From positions 620,001-684,000 of the forward strand of contig CAWIVH010000015.1 in the NCBI GenBank assembly GCA_963839475.1: a stretch of DNA of 64,000 nt. Reading direction: 5' to 3'. Both the position numbers and the translations under genes were made by a program. Under the pieces are notes generated by a model. It was not told the DNA's origin. It did not search any database and was given only the letters and a program-made list of their open reading frames with translations. Positions 25,617-34,600 of the stretch are shown one piece after another. Position 1 is the first letter of the stretch. Each line of letters opens with the position of its first letter. The DNA is from CAWIVH01 sp963839475 (lineage in GTDB: Bacteria > Acidobacteriota > UBA6911).

Positions 25617-26222
25617 TCAGGCCTGTCGGGCGGCGACAACGATGCTGCCCTGAACGCCGCTTTCGATTTGCTGCACGATACAATCGGCAACACGCGCGGC
25701 GGGCAGGCCGGCAGCGGTGTCCATGCGCATGGCTTGCAACGTCTCGGTAATCCAGCCGGGCGAAACCGCGTTGATTCGCACCCTGGATCCAAGTTCCACG
25801 GCGGCTGCACGTACGAAGCCTTCTACTGCCGCGTTAACCGTCGTGAGGATCGAGGCGCCCGGCATTGGATGCTGTGCCAGGACTCCTGTCGTGAGGGTGA
25901 TCGCGCCTCCGTCATGAACAAACGCGGCGCCGAGGCGAACCACATTGACCTGCCCCATGAGTTTGTTCGCAAGACCGTGAGCCCAGTCCTCGTCGCTTGC
26001 ACTCTCCCAGGGAACAAAGCGCGCTGCTCCAGCAGTACAGGCAATCGCATCGACGAGCCCCACCCTCTTGAATAGAGTCTTCAGCGAGGCCGGATCGGCG
26101 ATGTCCACTTTTTGCTGTGCGCGGTGAAAGGAAGCCTCAATGACCTCCGCCTTGTTTTGCAGGGCCTTTACCAGGTAAGATCCCAGCAGGCCGGAAGATC
26201 CGATAACAAGTATTCTCTTCAT
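25617..26222 (-). CDS. Short-chain dehydrogenase (short SDR)
   Basis: 201 residues from ATG 26222 with GGAGGGTG upstream. Rossmann motif VIGSSGLLGSYL, adenine-pocket region KVDIADP, CTAGAA (NAG-like), catalytic-lysine region replaced by a Thr-Thr-Val-Asn-Ala-Ala-Val-Glu helix (TTVNAAVEGFVRAAAVEL) and INAVSPGWI. The canonical YxxxK is not evident (the position reads SILTTVNAA), as in several small SDRs. First of a minus-strand cluster of small redox enzymes (with 26319 and 27062) downstream of a LysR gene. Substrate unknown. Confidence 0.82.
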   Translation of the reverse strand: MKRILVIGSSGLLGSYLVKALQNKAEVIEASFHRAQQKVDIADPASLKTLFKRVGLVDAIACTAGAARFVPWESASDEDWAHGLANKLMGQVNVVRLGAAFVHDGGAITLTTGVLAQHPMPGASILTTVNAAVEGFVRAAAVELGSRVRINAVSPGWITETLQAMRMDTAAGLPAARVADCIVQQIESGVQGSIVVAARQA

Positions 26223-26318
26223 GATGTTCACCCTCCATTCAGCCGCCTTACCTCATCAGTGTGATCGCGGCATGCAACCGGACTGCCGCCCAGCCCTGCT
26301 GCTGATAACTGAAAAGGC

Positions 26319-26954
26319 CTAGCGGCGAAGGGCTGCATACACCAGATGCGGCGATGCGCCGTTGACGCGCACCATGCGGACCCAGAGCAATGTCATGTGC
26401 TCGAGATGCAGCGCCTGCTCCAGTCCTCCCACATCCAGTGCCTCCCAGCCCAGCTGCTCAATCAATCCGGCGACCATTCGTTTGGCGCCGGCGTCGTTTC
26501 CACAGAACAGCATGGCAGGCTTGACGCTATAGGCCGGATAGGCGTTGTCCTCAAAGTTTTCGTATCCATAAATGGAAAAGGCCTTCACCACCCTGGCCTC
26601 GGGAACCAGGTTCTGCACCATCTCAGACCCGGATGTAACGCTCTTCAGCCCATGCGTGATACCCGGACCGACCGGATTCGTGCAGTCGACGAGGGTTTTG
26701 CCTTTGAGTTCGGCAGCGACGGCTTTGAGGATTTCCTCATTGGCCTGAAACGGTGTCGCGAGGAACACAACCTCAGCGCTGGCCAATGCTTCCCCGGGAG
26801 GAGCGACCGCAAGCCCGGGATTTCTCGCAAGCGTTTTCTGAACACTGTCCGAATTGGTGTTGGCGGCGGCCAGAGTTACATGGTGCCCGAGTCGCTGCAG
26901 ATGATCTGCCAAAGGTGCACCCACGTTGCCATAGCCCAGAAAAACGATTTTCAT
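26319..26954 (-). CDS. NADP-binding oxidoreductase, F420-dependent reductase (NPD) family
   Basis: 211 residues. N-terminal MKIVFLGYGNVGAPLADHLQRLGHHVTLAA is a Rossmann dinucleotide fold (GxGxxG-like), followed by VFLATPFQANEEIL, LVDCTNPVGPG and a C-terminal helix bundle. It resembles NADPH:F420 reductase-type proteins that act on small electrophiles or sugars. Probably part of the same transcription unit as the flanking genes (gaps ~100 bases). Confidence 0.78.
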   Translation of the reverse strand: MKIVFLGYGNVGAPLADHLQRLGHHVTLAAANTNSDSVQKTLARNPGLAVAPPGEALASAEVVFLATPFQANEEILKAVAAELKGKTLVDCTNPVGPGITHGLKSVTSGSEMVQNLVPEARVVKAFSIYGYENFEDNAYPAYSVKPAMLFCGNDAGAKRMVAGLIEQLGWEALDVGGLEQALHLEHMTLLWVRMVRVNGASPHLVYAALRR

Positions 26955-27061
26955 AATTGACTCCCGCTCAACTGTGTTTCACCTCGGTCGATGCCAATGA
27001 GCCGGCAGGCAATCGGCTCGACCCTTCCATGCGACCGGCGTTCCGGCGCCAGGAGCCTCGG

Positions 27062-27808
27062 CTATCGGCCCAGAGCCTCGACAACAAGCCGCGCCGCAGC
27101 TGCCCCCGAGTATTGCTGCTGGCCCGTCACGAGCAGTCCGTCGCGTACGGCAAACTCGCGGAACATCTGATCCACGACGAAGTTGGTGCCTTCGATTTTG
27201 CGAGCTTCGTCTTCGATCCAGAACGGCTGAATTCGTTTGCCCACAAAGCTGTCGGCGAATTTCTCTTCGCTGGTCGCAAAGCCCGTCCACGTCTTGCCCT
27301 TTACAAGCAGTTCACCGCTCGAGAGCTTCGTTTCGAGCAGCAGGCAGGTCGCATGGCAGACCAGCGCCGTCACCTTCCCCGCCTCGTAGAAAGCCGCCAC
27401 AAGCTGCTGCAGTTTCTCGTTGCCCCGAAAAGTCACCATCGGCGACTGGCCGCCGGCGAAGAACACGGCATCGTAGTTCTGCGGGTCGACCTCGTCGATG
27501 CTTCCAGTGTTCTGGAGCAGGCCGAAGTGTTTCGACGACTTCTTGAAGCCGAGGCTGAGTATGTCTTGGGCAGAGTAGCCGCTCGGGTCTTCCGGATCGC
27601 TATAGCCATCGGCAGCCAACGCTCCGCCTTGCGGGCTGCGGATTCCTACTTCGTACCCAGCCTCGGTGAAAGCCCAATACGGGTGAGTCAGCTCTGCCCA
27701 CCAGAAGCCCACGGGCCAGCCGGTGGTGGGCGAAGTTGACGGATTAGCAACTACAATCAAGACCTTCTTTTTTCTGTTGGCATTCGTCACATTGACATTG
27801 GCACTCAT
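27062..27808 (-). CDS. DJ-1/PfpI superfamily protein (type 1 glutamine amidotransferase-like)
   Basis: About 248 residues from ATG 27808 (GAAAGGGG upstream). The fold is shown by KKKVLIVVANPS, FTEAGYEVGIRSPQGG and the nucleophile elbow ALVCHATCLLLE with the catalytic cysteine. An early Glu (WWAELTHPYWAF) and the GGQSP loop fit Hsp31/glyoxalase III-like members that detoxify methylglyoxal or deglycate. Lies directly downstream of the LysR gene on the same strand. Confidence 0.82.
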   Translation of the reverse strand: MSANVNVTNANRKKKVLIVVANPSTSPTTGWPVGFWWAELTHPYWAFTEAGYEVGIRSPQGGALAADGYSDPEDPSGYSAQDILSLGFKKSSKHFGLLQNTGSIDEVDPQNYDAVFFAGGQSPMVTFRGNEKLQQLVAAFYEAGKVTALVCHATCLLLETKLSSGELLVKGKTWTGFATSEEKFADSFVGKRIQPFWIEDEARKIEGTNFVVDQMFREFAVRDGLLVTGQQQYSGAAAARLVVEALGR

Positions 27809-27911
27809 GCACAATCCCCTTTCATTGTCCCGCACGAGAGTCAAGATATGACTTTCTAATGATTGCAGCAATGTTCTCTAATGAAATGAATAGTTGCATC
27901 ATTTGCAACAA

Positions 27912-28871
27912 TCAGCGTGCTTTTCGCGACCGGCGGTGGCCAGGGGCAGCCGCGACAGGATCGCGGGTTGATTCAGGGGCAGCTTCTGTCGCGGCGCGGA
28001 GGAACACTTCCCGCAGCCACCGGTTGGCAGGTTCATTCTCGAGGCGAGGATGCCACATCAGATTCAGGGAGTAGGCAGATAGCGGCAACGGCGGCTCGAG
28101 GATGCGCAGGTGCAAGGTCGCAGCCATCGCCTCGGCTGCCCGGTGCGAGACCGTCAGGATGCTGTCGGTGGTTGCCGCGAGGAGGAGCCCCGAGAGGAAG
28201 AAAGGAACAATCCGCTGGATTCGCCGCTCAAGGCCGCGGTCCGCAAGCACGCTGTCGACGTGGCTCGGCCGGCCCAGGGGGGAAACCACAATGTGATCGA
28301 GCGCCAGATACTCGTCGAGGGTCAGGCGTTTGCCGACACGCGGATGATCTTCACGCACGACGCAGACAAACCGGTCCGTGAAGAGCTGACGGGTGCGGAA
28401 CTCGGGCGGAAAGTGCCCGAGGATACAGACCGAAAGGTCCGCCGCTCCATCTCGCAGCGGAATCCAGTCGTCCGTGACGCTCGGAAGGAACTTCAGCGAC
28501 ACATTCGGGGCTTCCTTGCGCAAAATGCGGTCCACTGTCGATCCCAGAACGAGCAGTACGTGATCCGTGGTGAAGATGGTGAAGGTGCGATTCAGTTCGC
28601 GCGGCGAGAAAGGTGCGGCGGCGCCAAGTACGCGCGTCGCTTCCTCCACAAGGCTGCGCACCTGCGGCCTGAGTTGTTCCGCACGAGGGGTGAGAACCAT
28701 CCTGCGACCGGCCCGTACCAGAAGCGGATCGTCGAGCCGCTCGCGAATCCGCGCAAGTGCGTGGCTGGTTGCCGGCGTGGAGAGCCCAAGGCGTTTAGCC
28801 GCCAAGGTGACATTCCCTTCCTGAAGAAGGGCATCGATGGTAAGCAACAGTCTGAGATCTCGCGATTCCAT
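27912..28871 (-). CDS. LysR-family transcription regulator
   Basis: About 319 residues. N-terminal winged HTH (LRLLLTIDALLQEGNVTLAAKRLGLSTPATSHALARIRERLDDPLLVR) and a periplasmic-binding-like effector domain of the NodD/PhnA-like branch. The C-terminus ends in an unusual Arg/Ala-rich tail. All of 25617-28871 runs in the same direction, so it may control the redox genes downstream, perhaps in response to electrophiles. Confidence 0.85.
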   Translation of the reverse strand: MESRDLRLLLTIDALLQEGNVTLAAKRLGLSTPATSHALARIRERLDDPLLVRAGRRMVLTPRAEQLRPQVRSLVEEATRVLGAAAPFSPRELNRTFTIFTTDHVLLVLGSTVDRILRKEAPNVSLKFLPSVTDDWIPLRDGAADLSVCILGHFPPEFRTRQLFTDRFVCVVREDHPRVGKRLTLDEYLALDHIVVSPLGRPSHVDSVLADRGLERRIQRIVPFFLSGLLLAATTDSILTVSHRAAEAMAATLHLRILEPPLPLSAYSLNLMWHPRLENEPANRWLREVFLRAATEAAPESTRDPVAAAPGHRRSRKAR

Positions 28872-29187
28872 GTGATGCAATTATACTGACAATCGATTGC
28901 AATTTCCAATATTGAGCTCGAGGGTCTTGGGGATGGTAAATTGACCTTGTGCAACTTTTCACCCAAACAACGCAAAAGCACACCGCCGAGAGATTAGGCA
29001 TCGATCCCATTCTCGCCGGGTTAATCCTGCCGTCGAGCGCACGCATTGCCAAAATAGACCAGGGGGATATATGGCTGAGATCGTTGAGCGTGGTTCAAAA
29101 ATCGATGGCTACCTAAGCAATTGGGATTCCTGGGTACACCAACTCTGTTCACGCAACGAATTATTTCGCAAGTTCTGTATAATCTAA
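28872..29187. other. Intergenic, nothing recognised
   Basis: Upstream region of the LysR gene on one side and of the methyltransferase on the other. No convincing frame. Ends at a GTTAGGC heptamer. Confidence 0.35.
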
Positions 29188-29194
29188 GTTAGGC
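29188..29194 (+). repeat. GTTAGGC heptamer, possible cassette boundary
   Basis: GTTAGGC is the usual core (GTTRRRY) at the 5' edge of integron gene cassettes. It stands 42 bases before the methyltransferase start. No attC left half lies upstream, so insertion at a secondary site, or chance, remains possible. Position may be off by one base. Confidence 0.35.
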
Positions 29195-29235
29195 GGTGAC
29201 CGAATCTATTCACACCTGTAAGGAGATTTTTTGCA

Positions 29236-29982
29236 TTGGATATTCCACGGATCTTCAACGTCACCGAAAGTGCTCACCGCATCCATAACCCGTTCACACC
29301 CGAAAAGCTCGCCACTCTCGGCGCAGCGCTGCGTCTGGAAAGGGGAACCCGAGTGCTCGACCTCGGCAGCGGTTCGGGAGAGATGCTGTGCACCTGGGCA
29401 CGCGATTACGGAGTCATCGGCACCGGCATCGATATGAGCCAGTTGTTCACCGAGCAAGCGAAACTCCGCGCCGAAAAACTCGGTGTCGCCGATCAAGTCA
29501 AGTTCATCCATGGCGATGCTGCCGGCTTCGTCTCTGACGAGAAGGCCGGTGTGGCAGCCTGTCTCGGTGCCACGTGGATCGCTGGGGGAGTCATTGGCAC
29601 CATCGAGCTTCTGGCGCAGAGCCTTCTCCCCGGAGGGATCATCCTCATCGGCGAGCCCTACTGGCGGCAGTTACCGCCGACGGAAGATGTTTCCAGGGGG
29701 TGTCTTGCCGGCTCAATCTCCGACTTTCTCCTGCTTCCAGAACTTCTCGCCTCTTTCGGTCACCTGGGCTACGACGTCGTGGAAATGGTTTTGGCAGACC
29801 AAGACAGCTGGGACAGATACGAGGCGGCCAAGTGGCTCACCATGCGCCGATGGCTTGAAGCCAATCCCGACGACGAGTTCGCGAAAGATGTTCGAGCCAA
29901 ACTAACCTCGGAACCCGAGCGCTACGCCGCTTACACGCGTGAATACCTGGGTTGGGGTGTGTTCGCGCTGATGACGCGGTGA
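29236..29982 (+). CDS. Class I SAM-dependent methyltransferase
   Basis: 248 residues. Motif I VLDLGSGSGEML, acidic residue in GTGIDMSQ, HGDAAGF and LPGGIILIGEPYW give a class I methyltransferase of the Methyltransf_11/25 type. TTG at 29236 is chosen because TAAGGAGA lies 9 bases upstream and it precedes the conserved start; no ATG fits. Flanked by integron-like sequences, as is common for cassette-borne methyltransferases. Substrate unknown. Confidence 0.85.
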   Translation: MDIPRIFNVTESAHRIHNPFTPEKLATLGAALRLERGTRVLDLGSGSGEMLCTWARDYGVIGTGIDMSQLFTEQAKLRAEKLGVADQVKFIHGDAAGFVSDEKAGVAACLGATWIAGGVIGTIELLAQSLLPGGIILIGEPYWRQLPPTEDVSRGCLAGSISDFLLLPELLASFGHLGYDVVEMVLADQDSWDRYEAAKWLTMRRWLEANPDDEFAKDVRAKLTSEPERYAAYTREYLGWGVFALMTR

Positions 29983-30026
29983 TGCAGGGATTGCCGGGCG
30001 ACTCAAAAAGTGGAGAAGATCCAATC

Positions 30027-30075
30027 ATGTCTAACAACTCATTCAAGCCGACGCCGCTTCGCTGCGAGCTTCGCT
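30027..30075 (+). repeat. attC-like sequence, right half damaged
   Basis: TCTAACAACTCATTCAAGCC begins at 30029 and is followed by GACGCCGCTTCGCTGCGAGCTT. Integron attC sites of the proteobacterial type have the pattern TAACAA..TTCAAGCCGACGCCGCTTCGC..GGCTT..GTTAGGC. The stem AAGC/GCTT with an inner CGC/GCG is present, but the closing GTTRRRY is absent, so the site is probably non-functional. Confidence 0.45.
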
Positions 30076-30093
30076 TTCCCCAGGGAGACTCAA

Positions 30094-30675
30094 ATGAGAA
30101 AGCTCAGAATTATCGAACACATCTCGCTGGACGGCGTGATCCAGCATTCCGCGGATGACGACGATTTCCCCTACAGCGACTGGACCGCACCCTATCGGAC
30201 TCCCGCCGGCCGGGACGCAATCATGGCCGCGTATGGCGGGAGGTTCGATCTGCTGCTTGGCCGTCGCACCTACAATATCTGGTCGGGCTTCTGGCCAAAG
30301 GCGCCGAGCAACCCGATGGGGGACCGCCTTAATGCGGCAACAAAATATGTTGCTACTCACCGTCCGGAAAGTCTTGAATGGGGCCCGTTCGAGAGCCTTG
30401 GCCCGGACCTCGTCGAGGGCGTTCGCCGCCTCAAGTCGCAGGACGGCCCGGACCTTATCCTCTCGGGTAGCTCCACGCTGACATCGACGCTGCTCGAACA
30501 TGGGCTTGCGGATGAAGTCCTGCTGGTCGTCTATCCGGTCCTGTTGGGCGCGGGGAAGCGCTTCTTTGCAGCGGGAACCCCGCCACGCTCATTCGAGCTC
30601 GTCAGCACGCAGGCATTTCCGTCCGGCATCATCTTCAGTTCGTACAAGGTCGCCGGGTCTTTGAAGACCGGATAG
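30094..30675 (+). CDS. RibD-C / dihydrofolate-reductase-family protein
   Basis: 193 residues from ATG 30094 with CAGGGAGA upstream. RibD C-terminal fold: MRKLRIIEHISLDGVIQ, DLLLGRRTYNIW, LILSGSSTLTSTLLEHGLADEVLLVVYPVLLGAGKRFF. These stand-alone proteins reduce unknown pterin- or flavin-like substrates and are frequent gene-cassette cargo. Starts immediately after the attC-like sequence. Confidence 0.88.
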   Translation: MRKLRIIEHISLDGVIQHSADDDDFPYSDWTAPYRTPAGRDAIMAAYGGRFDLLLGRRTYNIWSGFWPKAPSNPMGDRLNAATKYVATHRPESLEWGPFESLGPDLVEGVRRLKSQDGPDLILSGSSTLTSTLLEHGLADEVLLVVYPVLLGAGKRFFAAGTPPRSFELVSTQAFPSGIIFSSYKVAGSLKTG

Positions 30676-31089
30676 TTCAACGACGTGACATCGTCAGTGA
30701 ATACCGGAACGAGCGCGCACTCCGCGTTTTTGTGAGGGTCGCCGTGGCTCTGCCCCCCGGAACTGATGGCCTGCTAAGCTTGTCCGGGCTCAAGGAAAGC
30801 GATTTTGACGGCCCTGATGGACGGGGAGCTGCCCAACATTTCATTGAGCGCCGTTTCACCGGCGACTGCGAACTGCGCACGACCGTTCCGGAAACTGGCT
30901 GGCGCGCAGCGATTGCCGGTCACGAACGACGCAACCGTAAAGGCGGCCAAGCTCCTGATTTCGGCGGACGAAGGAACGGCGTAAGTCAAATCCCGCTGAT
31001 CCCGCCGATGGCTTCAGAATAGAAATTGTCCGAATCTCCGCCACAACCGTTATAATGAAGTCCTGAACCGTTGCTCGGAGCATATCTGG
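30676..31089. other. Gene-poor stretch before HEPN/MNT
   Basis: Short frames on both strands give no recognisable protein. TTATAATGAAG near 31050 may serve as a -10-like element for the following pair. Confidence 0.35.
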
Positions 31090-31428
31090 ATGCGGGAAAT
31101 CTGGCGGATTACCCCGGAAAAAATACAGGCGGCAGTCGACAGAGTTGTCGAGGCTTGCAGCCCGAAGAAGATAATCCTATTTGGCTCCAGCGTGACTGGA
31201 AAACTCCATCGTGACAGCGACCTCGATCTTCTTGTCGTGATGAACAAGGAAATCGAGAACCCAAGGAAGGAAAGCGTTCGTCTTCGACGCGCTCTCAGAG
31301 GATTGCTGATCCCGGCGGACATCATGGTAATCCAGGAAGATCAACTTGCCGATCTTCAGGATTTGCCCGGCCTTGTCTACAGAGAAGCTGTCAGGAACGG
31401 CAAAGTGGTATATGAATCTGCCGCATAA
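31090..31428 (+). CDS. MNT-type nucleotidyltransferase (antitoxin of HEPN/MNT pair)
   Basis: 112 residues with the minimal nucleotidyltransferase signature FGSSVTGKLHRDSDLDLLVV (GS...DxDxD-like: DSDLD) and a third acidic site at PADIMVI. In HEPN/MNT modules this enzyme AMPylates the HEPN ribonuclease and silences it. The stop overlaps the HEPN start by 17 bases, as expected for a coupled toxin-antitoxin pair. Confidence 0.85.
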   Translation: MREIWRITPEKIQAAVDRVVEACSPKKIILFGSSVTGKLHRDSDLDLLVVMNKEIENPRKESVRLRRALRGLLIPADIMVIQEDQLADLQDLPGLVYREAVRNGKVVYESAA

Positions 31429-31828
31429 TCGAAGCGAGGCGGCATCTCCTTTTGCATGGCTCCGACATGCGAGAGGCGATCTCCGCCTTGCCCGCCTCGC
31501 ACTCAGGGAAGAAATCCTCCCCGAACAAATCTGCTTTCATGCTCAGCAGGCGGCAGAGAAATCATTGAAAGCAGTACTTTTGTATTCGAAGGTAGATTTT
31601 CCGTTTACGCACGACCTCGAGGAACTCGTCGAGCTCTCGATAAATGGAGGAATTGCGATTCCGGATGAGTTGCAGGATCTCGGTACCCTCACCCCCTATG
31701 CCGTTCAAGCTCGATATCCGGGATTCTGGGGCGAGATTACCGATACAGATTTGGACGAAGCCGTAACATTGGCCGAAAAGGCATTTGCCTGGGCCAGCGA
31801 GATAACAAGGTTTGACTCCAAAATTTAA
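31412..31828 (+). CDS. HEPN-domain protein (toxin of HEPN/MNT pair)
   Basis: 138 residues from ATG 31412. The four-helix HEPN pattern is clear: WLRHARGDLRLARLAL, ICFHAQQAAEKSLKAVLLYSKVDFPFTHDLEEL and TPYAVQARYPG. This is the PF05168-like branch; the strict RX4HXY RNase motif of the MntA/HepT pair is not obvious, so catalysis is uncertain. Stop converges with the remnant on the other strand. Confidence 0.82.
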   Translation: MNLPHNRSEAASPFAWLRHARGDLRLARLALREEILPEQICFHAQQAAEKSLKAVLLYSKVDFPFTHDLEELVELSINGGIAIPDELQDLGTLTPYAVQARYPGFWGEITDTDLDEAVTLAEKAFAWASEITRFDSKI

Positions 31829-32095
31829 ATATCAATGATTTCCCGCTCGATCCGTTTCCGATAGGCGGGTTTTATGGCGCGGCATGAAACAAGGTCCACA
31901 TGCCGGCCAAGCGCACGTTCCAGCTCTTCCGCCAGATCAATGAAACCCGTTCCAATCGATGGATTGATATCCACCAACACATGGACGTCGCTATCCTTTT
32001 GCGCGTCACCGTCAGTTCCCCAATGGCAGAAAATGATGCATTCGATGCGGCTCGTTTCCGAATTGCAGAGAACGATAGATTTCGCGCATCCCCGA
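31825..32095 (-). pseudogene. Decayed MNT-type nucleotidyltransferase
   Basis: On the minus strand one frame reads KDSDVHVLVDINPS, then LAEELERALGRHVDLVSCRAIKPAYRKRIEREI and a stop at 31825. This is the C-terminal two thirds of an MNT protein. The N-terminal glycine-serine motif is lost (the position reads IIFCHWGTDGDAQ) and no start codon exists, with a stop just upstream. It sits tail-to-tail with the intact HEPN/MNT pair. Confidence 0.6.
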
Positions 32096-32157
32096 CCTCA
32101 GAAGTCACTTTGGGGCCTTTCTTCCGTGATTCGGCAAACGAGACATACTGAGATGAA

Positions 32158-32909
32158 GGATCAATTCCGATTATCCGCAAACAACTGCCATAGGAAACCA
32201 GGCTAAAATCTTTCAAAAGGACGGGAGCCAGAAATCATTCGTAGCGGTATCCCGTGACGGACTGCGCTTCCATGCATTGGATGAGCCGCTGGGCTTGTAT
32301 TATTTTCGCGTATTTCCATATGACGGATGGTGGTACGCGATGGCCAGAGGCGGCGTGCTCTACCGTTCAAAAGGCGGCCTAAGCCAGTTTGACCTCGGTC
32401 ATAATCCTTTTCCAGGCGGGGATCGTCGCACCGGAAATTCCAATGAGGCCGGTCTAAGGCATGTGGCATTGCACCACGCTGCGTACTCCCTTTGGGTGTA
32501 TTACAGCAACAGCGGCGATGCTCCAGAGCGCATCCTGCGCAGCCGCATTCTTCTGGGCAAAGACTGGGCAACATGGCGGGCCTCCGCGCCGGAAGAGGTG
32601 CTTCGGCCCGAGAACCCTGAGGAGGGGATGGATCTTCCAATTAAACCCTCGGCGGCAGGCGCGATGAAAGAACGCGAACACGCCCTGCGGGATCCGGCCG
32701 TTTTCGTGGACGCCGATGGAAAGGTATATCTGCTCTACTCGGTGGCAGGCGAAGCGGGCATTGGCATCGCTGAATTGCTGCCTTGGGAGGTTGCATCATT
32801 AATCTGCCGAGCATTCAATTCAGAGGCTGGATGCCCTGAATCAGTTGTTTTGAGACTGAGCAGTTTCTTGGACTATGCCTTCTTCTGGAACCATGCTGGT
32901 TCAATGTGA
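32158..32909 (+). pseudogene. Five-bladed beta-propeller glycosidase-like fragment
   Basis: From about 32206 the frame reads FVAVSRDGLRFHAL, LYYFRVFPYDGWWYAMARGG, WVYYSNSGDAPERI and ALRDPAVFVDADGKVYLLYS with GIGIAEL, the repeats of GH43-like propellers. There is no upstream domain or start with a ribosome site (a stop precedes at 32157), and after GIGIAELL the reading frame turns into non-homologous sequence to the stop. Both ends are therefore lost. A TTG at 32277 could still begin a 210-residue product. Confidence 0.6.
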
Positions 32910-33219
32910 GACCACTTTCCAAAACAAAGACAAAGCGATTCCGGGAAATATTTGACCTAGTCGGCACGCCCTCAAATGCCGAAAAGGGGCGGAGATCTCT
33001 CTCCTGAGGGATTGAGCCACGCCGTGGCGGGCCGGCAATCCAACAGACAATAACCAATGCGATCCACAGCGACTGGCAATAGCCAATCGGAAAGGTGATA
33101 GCATACTTTGTATGGTGCATCTGCACGGTAGACCTTGAAAATGCTGCCCGGATAAACGGGCTGCGTATCCAATTACATAGACCAGCTCAATTTGAATTGA
33201 GGCAGCGGAGGGCGGCACG
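32910..33219. other. Intergenic, nothing recognised
   Basis: No coding signal; the region leads into the DUF1801 gene. Confidence 0.35.
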
Positions 33220-33606
33220 ATGAAATCGAGAAGCAGGATTCCGGCGACTATAGACGACTACATTTCTTCATTCGCCCCAGATGTTCGAGTGGTACTCGAA
33301 AAGATACGGCTGACAATCAGGCGCGCCGCTCCGGACGCACAAGAATCGATCAGCTACCAAATGCCCGCATTCAAGCAGCGCGGTGTACTGGTGTACTTCG
33401 CTGCGTGGAAGAGACACATCGGCTTATATCCACCGATATCCGGCGACGAGAAGCTCAACAAGGCGGTCGCGCCATATGCGGGTGAGAAGGGCAATCTCCA
33501 GTTTCCGCTGGATCAACCTATCCCTTATAGCTTGATCGGGCGAATCGTACGGCTCAGGGTAAAACAGAATTTGGCCAAAGCGGCAGTGCGGAAGAAAGTT
33601 TGTTGA
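33220..33606 (+). CDS. DUF1801 (YdhG/iron-chaperone-like) protein
   Basis: 128 residues matching the DUF1801 pattern: TIDDYISSFAPDVRVVLEKIRLTIRRAAPDAQESISYQMPAFK, then LVYFAAWKRHIGLYPP and the KGNLQFPLDQPIPYSLIGRIVRLRV end. The Bacillus YdhG/Fra-like members bind iron. Function here is not known. Such genes are common in accessory regions. Confidence 0.85.
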   Translation: MKSRSRIPATIDDYISSFAPDVRVVLEKIRLTIRRAAPDAQESISYQMPAFKQRGVLVYFAAWKRHIGLYPPISGDEKLNKAVAPYAGEKGNLQFPLDQPIPYSLIGRIVRLRVKQNLAKAAVRKKVC

Positions 33607-33746
33607 CTGTTGCGGGGCCAGGCCGTTTCGTTGCCATGACCACGAATGGAAATCCAATCCTCTTCAAGCAGCACGTGCAGGCAGGATGGTCCCGGCCAAA
33701 CTCACGGCTCGGCAGGTGTGAGATAAGCACTGAGGAGGCTGCTTTG

Positions 33747-34044
33747 ATGAAGAAGCCCCCGAATCCGCTATGGACGTGCCCCAAATGCGGGGCGAAACTC
33801 GTCAGCAAAAACCTCTCGCATTCTTGCGGCAATGCCACGCTCGATGATTGGTACGCGCGGATGAGTCCGCGGGCGCGACAACTGTATGACCGGTTCGAAC
33901 AAATGATCGCCGAAAGCGGCGAATACCATGTGTCGCCTGCGAAGACTCGAATTGCATTCCTTTGCCGCGTGTGCTTTGCGAGCATTTCAAGCATCTCGGA
34001 TGCCGGCATGACCATTGTGTTTGCCGATGCCCTATCCGTTGCAC
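33747..34044 (+). pseudogene. DUF5655-type zinc-ribbon protein, 3'-truncated
   Basis: From ATG 33747: MKKPPNPLWTCPKCGAKLVS with LSHSCG forms a zinc ribbon, followed by SPRARQLYDRFEQMIAES, SPAKTRIAFLCRV and GMTIVFA, the DUF5655 pattern. Homology ends near 34044, where the sequence runs into the replication-module remnant, so the C-terminus has been replaced by foreign sequence. The frame stays open to 34400 by chance. Confidence 0.65.
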
Positions 34045-34071
34045 TCGCGTCGTTTTGGCAAGGTTCAAGAA

Positions 34072-34575
34072 ACAAAACTGGCACAGCATTTTGCAGAGAC
34101 CTCGACTGCGAAAATGCTGAAATCTGCCCTCAGCTGACGGAAAGCCCCAGGAATGGTGACAAGGTGAATCGAGGATACACGCTGAATAGGCGGAAGCTTT
34201 GGGCCAACCCCCTGCTTTGCGAGCCCGGGAAGCAGTTCTCCCGGCTCGAGGCCTGGCTCCATCTGACGAACATTGGCGACCGGCATGGACAGCCCAGACG
34301 CCGGACTCAGCCGGGGAGAGTTCCGAGCAAGCGTCCGACGCCTGGCCGCGCTATGGAACTGGAGCCCGGCGGCAGCCTTCCGGTTCCTGCGGCTGCTTGA
34401 GGAAAACCGCATGATTTCCAGGGCGAAAAGCTCAGCGGAACACCCGGCGGAACAGGAAGCGGAACGCTTTATCGTCGCGTAAAGATCAGAGTCCGCATCG
34501 ATTCTCGAGAAAAGACGGTGATTGTGGATCCGGACAAATTGATGATCAATGGCGGGGAAGTCGCTGCGAGCTAAG
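34072..34575 (+). mobile_element. Replication-module remnant (copy 1)
   Basis: 34072-34476 aligns base by base with 47444-47855: the shared leader CATTTTGCAGAGACCTCGAC, the frame start RGYTLNRRKLWANPLLCEPG, LSRGEFRASVRRLAA and WNWSPAAAFRFLRLLEENRM. At 34476 it jumps to sequence matching 49176-49262 (KIRVRIDSREKTVIVDPDKL). The C-terminal part of rep, all of the dnaC-like gene and most of the small gene, about 1.3 kb, are deleted. A 2-base deletion near 34268 also breaks the rep frame. Confidence 0.8.
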
Positions 34576-34600
34576 CAAGAACTGCGAACGAAAAATGACC

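Noticed and set aside
33600..34400. One 266-residue protein
   Set aside because: It joins the end of one region, a DUF5655 fragment and a replication-module remnant in a frame that is open by chance.
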